Positions 6,084-9,244 of a stretch of 9,244 nucleotides of DNA are shown here, in pieces. The DNA is from UBA11524 sp965646445. Its GTDB lineage: Bacteria; Bacillota; Clostridia; Christensenellales; Aristaeellaceae. The stretch spans positions 1-9,244 of the forward strand of contig CBFFZW010000074.1 in the NCBI GenBank assembly GCA_965646445.1, written 5' to 3'. Numbering within the stretch: the first letter of the stretch is position 1; each line of letters begins with the position of its first letter. The translations under genes were made by a program, and so were the position numbers. Below the pieces are notes generated by a model. It worked only from the letters and a program-made list of their open reading frames with translations. It was not told the DNA's origin and did no database searches.

Positions 6084-7091
6084 ATGAAGAAGTTCCTGGC
6101 GCTCATGATGGCCCTCACGCTGGCCGCCGTCGCCGCCCCCGGTCTGGCTGAAGGCGCCCTCCGGCCCCTCACCGTAGCCGAGCCCGTGCACCTGGTGGCC
6201 TACCTGCCCCTCTATGTGGCCATCCATGAAGGCTACTTTGCCGAGGAAGGCCTGGAGGTCAGCGTTGTGCAGGCCACCGGCGGCGCCCATGTGACCGCTG
6301 TGGTTTCCGGTGACGCCTTCGCCGTCATTGGCGGCGTGGACAGCAACTGCCTGGCCAACCGCGGCAGCAGCGACCCTGTCACCGGCATCGTCAACTGCGT
6401 CAACCGGGCCAATGTGTACCTTTTCGCCCGAACCGGCCTCGCCCCCGCCTCAGACAGCGACGAGGACATGGCCGCCTTCCTCCAGGGCAAGACCATCGTG
6501 GCCGGCCGCTACGGCGGAAGCCCCAACGTCCTCACCCGCTACCTGGTGAAAAAGGTCGGCCTTGATCCCGACAAGGACGTGACCCTGGTGGAAAACGCCG
6601 ACGCCTCCACCGTCACCGCCATGCTCCAGCATGGCCAGGGCGACATCGGCAACGGCGGCGAGCCGCAGATCATGGAGGGCATCACCGCCGGCATCTGGGA
6701 AGAACCCTTCGTCAAGTTCCCCGATCTGGGCGACTACGCCTACTCCGTCATCGGCGTCAAGCGCTCCACCATTGAGAACGATCCCGAAACCTGCCTGAAG
6801 TTCGTCCGCGCCATGATGCGCGCGCTGCGGGCTGTGCAGGAGGATCACGACCTGGCCGCCCGTGTCCTGGAGCTGGAATTCTCCACCCTCAGCGAGGAAG
6901 GCCGCGCCGCCGCCCTCAAGCGCGCCTACGAAGACAACATGTGGAGCCCCGACGGCATCATCAGCCAGGCCGCCGTGGATACGCTGATGGAGGTCATCAT
7001 CGCCTCGGGCATCTACGAGGGCGAGTACGACTACGCCGACCTGGTCGACATGCAGTTTGTGAACACCGTCGCCGCCGACTGGGCCGAATAA
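6084..7091 (+). CDS. ABC importer substrate-binding protein, NMT1/SsuA-like
   Basis: Extracytoplasmic receptor that hands a small ligand to the permease. The 335-residue protein starts with a signal peptide (MKKFLALMMALTLAAVAAPGLA, cleavage expected after Ala22, before Glu). The N-lobe shows the familiar pattern of this group: LPLYVAIHEGYFAEEGLEV (41-59), GGAHVTAVVSGDAFAVIGG (66-84), then ring-strand segments ending in KTIVAGRYGGSPN (136-148). A second lobe begins near 155, with DVTLVENADASTVTAMLQHG at 165-184. The start has AAAGGAGG at 6067-6074, nine bases upstream. Unlike most Bacillota binding proteins, it has no lipobox cysteine; its Cys are at 89, 105 and 237. Relatives bind sulfonates, nitrate, riboflavin or thiamine pyrimidine precursors. 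No riboswitch or biosynthetic neighbour tells which, so the ligand is left open. Confidence 0.9.
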   Translation: MKKFLALMMALTLAAVAAPGLAEGALRPLTVAEPVHLVAYLPLYVAIHEGYFAEEGLEVSVVQATGGAHVTAVVSGDAFAVIGGVDSNCLANRGSSDPVTGIVNCVNRANVYLFARTGLAPASDSDEDMAAFLQGKTIVAGRYGGSPNVLTRYLVKKVGLDPDKDVTLVENADASTVTAMLQHGQGDIGNGGEPQIMEGITAGIWEEPFVKFPDLGDYAYSVIGVKRSTIENDPETCLKFVRAMMRALRAVQEDHDLAARVLELEFSTLSEEGRAAALKRAYEDNMWSPDGIISQAAVDTLMEVIIASGIYEGEYDYADLVDMQFVNTVAADWAE

Positions 7092-7097
7092 CCCACC

Positions 7098-7140
7098 GGG
7101 AGCCGCCTCCGCCTTGCCGCGGGACGGCTCCCCCTTTCCC
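7098..7140 (+). terminator. Probable terminator of the ABC operon
   Basis: GGGAGCCG (7098-7105) pairs with CGGCTCCC (7125-7132) across a 19-base, GC-rich loop, seven bases after the binding-protein stop. The following tract (CCTTTCCC) is pyrimidine-rich but poor in T, so efficiency may be modest. Confidence 0.5.
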
Positions 7141-7174
7141 TTCCAAAAAACTTCCGTTTTTCGCAAAGAAGGGC

Positions 7175-7203
7175 TTGCTTTTTCGCCCGAACTGTGGTAT
7201 GAT
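7175..7203 (+). promoter_or_regulatory. Promoter of the tRNA-Val gene
   Basis: TTGCTT at 7175-7180, a 17-base spacer, and TATGAT at 7198-7203 preceded by TGG (7195-7197), an extended -10. Transcription would start near 7210, about a dozen bases before the mature tRNA. Confidence 0.75.
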
Positions 7204-7221
7204 AATTGGCGTTGAAGCTAT

Positions 7222-7298
7222 GGGATTATAGCTCAGTTGGTTAGAGCGCCACGTTGACATCGTGGAGGTCAGAGGTTCGAGCCCTCCTAATCCCACCA
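7222..7298 (+). tRNA. tRNA-Val (anticodon GAC)
   Basis: A complete 77-nt cloverleaf with encoded CCA. The acceptor stem GGGATTA/TAATCCC is perfect. The D-arm is GCTC/GAGC. The anticodon stem CCACG/CGTGG holds the loop TTGACAT, so the anticodon is GAC, reading GUC and GUU. The variable loop is AGGTC. The T-arm is AGAGG-TTCGAGC-CCTCC, whose outermost pair is an A.C mismatch, while the other four pair normally. It is a single tRNA gene with its own promoter and terminator, not part of an array. An unpaired T-stem base next to the acceptor stem is tolerable, so I take the gene as functional. Confidence 0.96.
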
Positions 7299-7303
7299 AG
7301 ACC

Positions 7304-7344
7304 CCGGAAGCAAGAGAAATCAAGGCTTCCGGTGGTTTTCTTTT
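7304..7344 (+). terminator. Terminator of the tRNA-Val gene
   Basis: CCGGAAGC (7304-7311) pairs with GCTTCCGG (7325-7332) around a 13-base A-rich loop, followed by TGGTTTTCTTTT. It starts five bases after the CCA end. Confidence 0.85.
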
Positions 7345-7353
7345 GCCTGATGA

Positions 7354-7551
7354 TGGGAGCTCTTATGCACTCGTTTTTGGGTGGCACAGGGCATCGGCTA
7401 CACCCAGGTGGGTACCGCGGACGGCTACTTCGGCCAGAACACGGAAACTGCCGTCAAGGCCTTCCAGAAGGACAAGGGGCTCACCGTTGACGGCCTCTTC
7501 GGCAAGAACAGCAAGCAAAAGCTGTGGGACCTGATCGACCGTCGGGGTTAA
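7354..7551 (+). pseudogene. Headless remnant of a peptidoglycan-binding domain
   Basis: The frame ending with TAA at 7549-7551 encodes a recognisable PG_binding_1-type repeat: IGYTQVGTADGYFG, then NTETAVKAFQKDKGLTVDG, LFGKNSKQKLW, and a short tail. The DG-FG, T-AV-FQ, GL-VDG-FG pattern is that of cell-wall binding modules at the ends of hydrolases and spore cortex enzymes. Upstream the frame closes at a TGA at 7351, giving only about 65 codons, and it has no ATG. A GTG at 7381 has no ribosome site. The domain also lacks its first helix. I read this as the 3' end of a lost gene, cut off close behind the tRNA terminator. An unusually short expressed protein is possible but unsupported. Confidence 0.7.
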
Positions 7552-7559
7552 ACAACGCA

Positions 7560-7590
7560 GGGGCGGGAAAGATCATTTCTTTCCCGCCCC
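7560..7590. terminator. Bidirectional terminator between convergent genes
   Basis: A perfect 13-bp stem, GGGGCGGGAAAGA (7560-7572) with TCTTTCCCGCCCC (7578-7590), and a five-base loop TCATT. The plus side continues TTGGTCTATTCTTTT and the minus side CTGCGTTGTTT. It lies between the rightward remnant and the end of the leftward paralogue pair and can serve both. Confidence 0.8.
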
Positions 7591-7620
7591 TTGGTCTATT
7601 CTTTTCATGAGACGCAGCAC

Positions 7621-8151
7621 TTACTGCGCCGTGATATAGGGTATCCACTCGTTGGCCAGCCACTCCTCCAGCAGGGCGGCATCGGTCATGGAGGACACAA
7701 CCGTCAGCAGCAGGTCGTAGACCTCGGTCGTGCCGTAAGGGCAGAAAGTGCAGACCACGATGTTCCCGCCGTTCGGCAGGTTGATGCCAATCTCCACCGA
7801 ATCCAGGTCGGGCATGAAATGGTTGGTATCCCCATGGACGGCATTGAGTTGAAGATCATCGGACAGGGCGATAATCTCGCCAACGTTACCCATCACGTCA
7901 TGAAGATCCTCCACGCCCGTCACGCCTGGCTTGGGCACGCAGAGGGTGATGTAATTGTCCTCGTCAAGGTACACGAACGTACCGATCTTCCCCTCATTCA
8001 GGTACGCGCTCGTCTCCGGGTAAAGGAATCGAACCTCCTGCTTGCCGTTGGTGGCTGAGCCCTCCACCAGCCTGGGTTCTTCCTCCGCCATGCCCGCCAC
8101 GGGCAGCCGCAGGAGCAGGCAGAGCACAATGGCTGTGATGCGGCGCTTCAT
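7621..8151 (-). CDS. Secreted protein of unknown function, paralogue A
   Basis: I do not recognise the family. The 176-residue protein starts with a signal peptide (MKRRITAIVLCLLL, ending PVAGMA before EEE; cleavage expected after Ala22) and has no lipobox cysteine or later membrane segment. It should be released or held at the cell surface. The mature part is acidic and predicted mixed alpha/beta by eye. It carries blocks shared with its neighbour: EEEPRLVEG, FLYPET, IGTFVYL, YITL, INLPNGGN and NEWIPYITAQ at the very end. The start at 8151 has AAAGGAGG eight bases upstream. The gene follows paralogue B by 18 bp and is surely co-transcribed with it. An Arg interrupts the signal peptide core (LLLRLP), where B has Leu. 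Its base use is GC-rich, like the rest of the window. Confidence 0.85.
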   Translation of the reverse strand: MKRRITAIVLCLLLRLPVAGMAEEEPRLVEGSATNGKQEVRFLYPETSAYLNEGKIGTFVYLDEDNYITLCVPKPGVTGVEDLHDVMGNVGEIIALSDDLQLNAVHGDTNHFMPDLDSVEIGINLPNGGNIVVCTFCPYGTTEVYDLLLTVVSSMTDAALLEEWLANEWIPYITAQ

Positions 8152-8169
8152 CAGCTTAACCTCCTTTTG

Positions 8170-8694
8170 TTATGGCTGCGCTGTGATATAAGGAATCCAC
8201 TCGTTGGTCAACCACTCTTCCACAAGTGTGGTATCCGTCAGGGAGGACAGGATAGTCAGAAAAACCTGGTAAACCGCCGTCCGCCCATGATAGGTGTGTG
8301 CCGTCAAAACGACGTTTCCGCCATCCGGCAGATTGACGCCTGCCTGAACGAAATCAATGTTTCGTGTTTGTCCATCGGCATTTCCGTTGACGGCCCAAAG
8401 ATGCAGGTTGTCCGATAAAACGATGCTCCTGTCTCCCGCACCGTCGTCAAGGCTTTCCACGCCGGATAAACCTCTTGGTGGAATAGAGAGGGTAATATAA
8501 TCTATTTCATTGAGATATACAAACGTGCCAATATCGTCTTCTTCCTCTCTGTACGTCTCCGGGTAAAGGAAACTGACCTGCTTGGAACCCCTTGACACGG
8601 TGCCCTCCACCAACCTGGGTTCTTCCTCCGCCATGCCCGTCATAGGCAGCAGCAGGAGCAGGCAGAGCACAATGGCTGTGATGTGGCGCTTCAT
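8170..8694 (-). CDS. Secreted protein of unknown function, paralogue B
   Basis: A 174-residue tandem paralogue of the gene downstream, about half identical by eye. Signal peptide MKRHITAIVLCLLLLLP, ending MTGMA before EEE, again without a lipobox. The two proteins agree almost fully over the first 30 residues and the last 10 (NEWIPYITAQ). They differ most around residues 45-55 and 85-120 (in B, an acidic REEEDD stretch and a segment with NGNADGQ). No enzymatic motif or known domain is evident. The start at 8694 has AGGGGGA a few bases upstream, weaker than the site of paralogue A. It is first in the pair, about 46 bases behind a sigma-A type promoter. Its codon use is more AT-tolerant than that of its neighbours, visible in runs such as TATTTCATTGAGATAT on the plus strand. 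Confidence 0.85.
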   Translation of the reverse strand: MKRHITAIVLCLLLLLPMTGMAEEEPRLVEGTVSRGSKQVSFLYPETYREEEDDIGTFVYLNEIDYITLSIPPRGLSGVESLDDGAGDRSIVLSDNLHLWAVNGNADGQTRNIDFVQAGVNLPDGGNVVLTAHTYHGRTAVYQVFLTILSSLTDTTLVEEWLTNEWIPYITAQP

Positions 8695-8747
8695 TCAAAT
8701 TCCCCCTTGCGTTAAATCCTGGGCCTTTTTTCTCTTCGGACAGCATG

Positions 8748-8776
8748 ATGATAGCCTGCCACACTTGCCTTGTCAA
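8748..8776 (-). promoter_or_regulatory. Promoter of the paralogue pair
   Basis: On the minus strand TTGACA (8776-8771), a 17-base spacer, and TATCAT (8753-8748). Initiation would fall near 8741, leaving a leader of about 46 bases before paralogue B. Two dyads sit at its upstream edge: GCCTTG/CAAGGC (8767-8772, 8780-8785), overlapping the -35 box, and ATTCAATGAAT at 8792-8802. Either could be an operator, which is inference. Confidence 0.8.
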
Positions 8777-8830
8777 GCGCAAGGCCGCTTCATTCAATGA
8801 ATTTACAAGCGTTAAGCAGAGCCTATGCAA

Positions 8831-8860
8831 CACAAAATCGGCGCTCCGCACAGGGAGCCG
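8831..8860 (-). terminator. Possible terminator of the right-edge gene
   Basis: On the minus strand CGG-CTCC, a six-base loop, GGAG, two bulged bases and CCG form a stem of seven pairs, followed by ATTTTGTG. The bulge and short T run make it a weak candidate. It would separate the right-edge gene from the paralogue promoter. Confidence 0.35.
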
Positions 8861-8864
8861 TCCG

Positions 8865-8945
8865 CTAGACAGGCGCTCCTTTTGTGATCCTCAGCGTGAG
8901 CGTGACGTGGCGGCCTGCCGGAAAAAGCAACTGGTCGAAGTTCAT
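8865..8945 (-). CDS. 26-codon frame overlapping the stop of the right-edge gene
   Basis: An ATG overlaps the stop of the upstream gene in the arrangement TGATGA, giving MNFDQLLFPAGRHV and on to a TAG after 26 codons. No ribosome site is seen, so translation would depend on coupling. The third codon positions are mostly G or C, as in genes here, and the sequence VTLTLRI looks like a beta strand of a folded domain. It may be a tiny coupled gene, or the true C-terminus of the upstream protein displaced by a one-base frameshift. I cannot decide between these. Confidence 0.3.
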   Translation of the reverse strand: MNFDQLLFPAGRHVTLTLRITKGAPV

Positions 8946-9244
8946 CAGGGTGCGCTGATGGCGTAGCGGCACAGCACAAAAGACGCGCCGTCGGCATTGA
9001 CCGCCACCGTGGTGAGGACGCCTGAAGCGCCGTCAGCGTGCATGAAAATGCAGTCCTCATATGCCAGGGCCAACGGCGTGTGCGTCAGGTCCGCATGGAG
9101 AATGTCGGCGCGGTAGAGCATGCACTGCAGCGTTTCATCCATGTGCCAGCCATCCACAGCCAGCAGCACCTCGCCCGCCCGCTGTAGTTTGCCTTCCGCC
9201 GCGTGCAGCGTGTAGCTGGCTGTGATGGCTCCCTGGGCCGTGTC
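8945..9244 (-). CDS. 3' end of an unrecognised gene, cut by the window edge
   Basis: The minus-strand frame is open from the right edge to a TGA at 8945-8947, giving the last 99 residues. A GTG at 9169 could be read as a start but has no ribosome site, and the frame runs on upstream with coding-like composition (TASYTLHAAEGKLQRAGEVL), so I treat it as internal. The segment contains strand-like stretches (EVLLAVDGWHMDET, GVLTTVAVNADGASFVL) and four cysteines or methionine-cysteine clusters, with no domain I know. It is not related by eye to the paralogue pair. The stop is directly followed by a second in-frame TGA. Confidence 0.6.
   Translation of the reverse strand, partial: DTAQGAITASYTLHAAEGKLQRAGEVLLAVDGWHMDETLQCMLYRADILHADLTHTPLALAYEDCIFMHADGASGVLTTVAVNADGASFVLCRYAISAP

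Noticed and set aside
7262..7534. Plus-strand frame of 90 codons starting inside the tRNA
   Set aside because: It starts in the tRNA, crosses the terminator, and is out of frame with the recognisable peptidoglycan-binding sequence.
7591..8058. Plus-strand frame of 155 codons
   Set aside because: Opposite paralogue A, which has a signal peptide, a ribosome site and a paralogue to support it.
8507..8851. Minus-strand frame of 114 codons upstream of paralogue B
   Set aside because: It crosses the promoter and the first part of paralogue B in another frame and resembles no protein.

Overview
The window looks like chromosomal DNA from a GC-rich Bacillota, probably a gut-type clostridium (Oscillospirales/Christensenellales are guesses). 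The grounds are strong AGGAGG ribosome sites, sigma-A type promoters, a tRNA with encoded CCA, Rho-independent terminators, and a family look to the exported proteins. Taxonomy is inference; nothing here is a species marker.

Left third (1-3310): a hairpin-rich leader, then a two-gene alpha-glucan unit. It holds an exported GH13 alpha-amylase-type enzyme and a cytoplasmic GH77 4-alpha-glucanotransferase (malQ). Together they would cut starch-like glucan outside the cell and rework the imported maltodextrins inside. A strong stem-loop terminator closes the unit.

Middle (3311-4438): about 1.1 kb without a credible gene. It is dominated by a 927-bp foldback structure, two arms of about 365 bp in inverted orientation (3341-3705 and 3902-4267) around a 196-bp centre. 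The arms are strings of small hairpins. Where the arms differ inside a stem, the partner base has usually changed to match, and a third copy of the terminal module lies in the centre. This is the best candidate for something undescribed.

Next (4439-7140): a NitT/TauT-type ABC importer operon, ATPase, permease and substrate-binding protein in order, with a 17-nt overlap between the first two. The ligand cannot be read from the sequence.

Right (7141-9244): a tRNA-Val(GAC) with its own promoter and terminator, then a headless remnant of a peptidoglycan-binding domain and a bidirectional terminator. On the minus strand follow two tandem, paralogous, secreted proteins of about 175 residues under a clear promoter. 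Last come the 3' end of an unrecognised minus-strand gene cut by the window edge and a 26-codon frame overlapping its stop.
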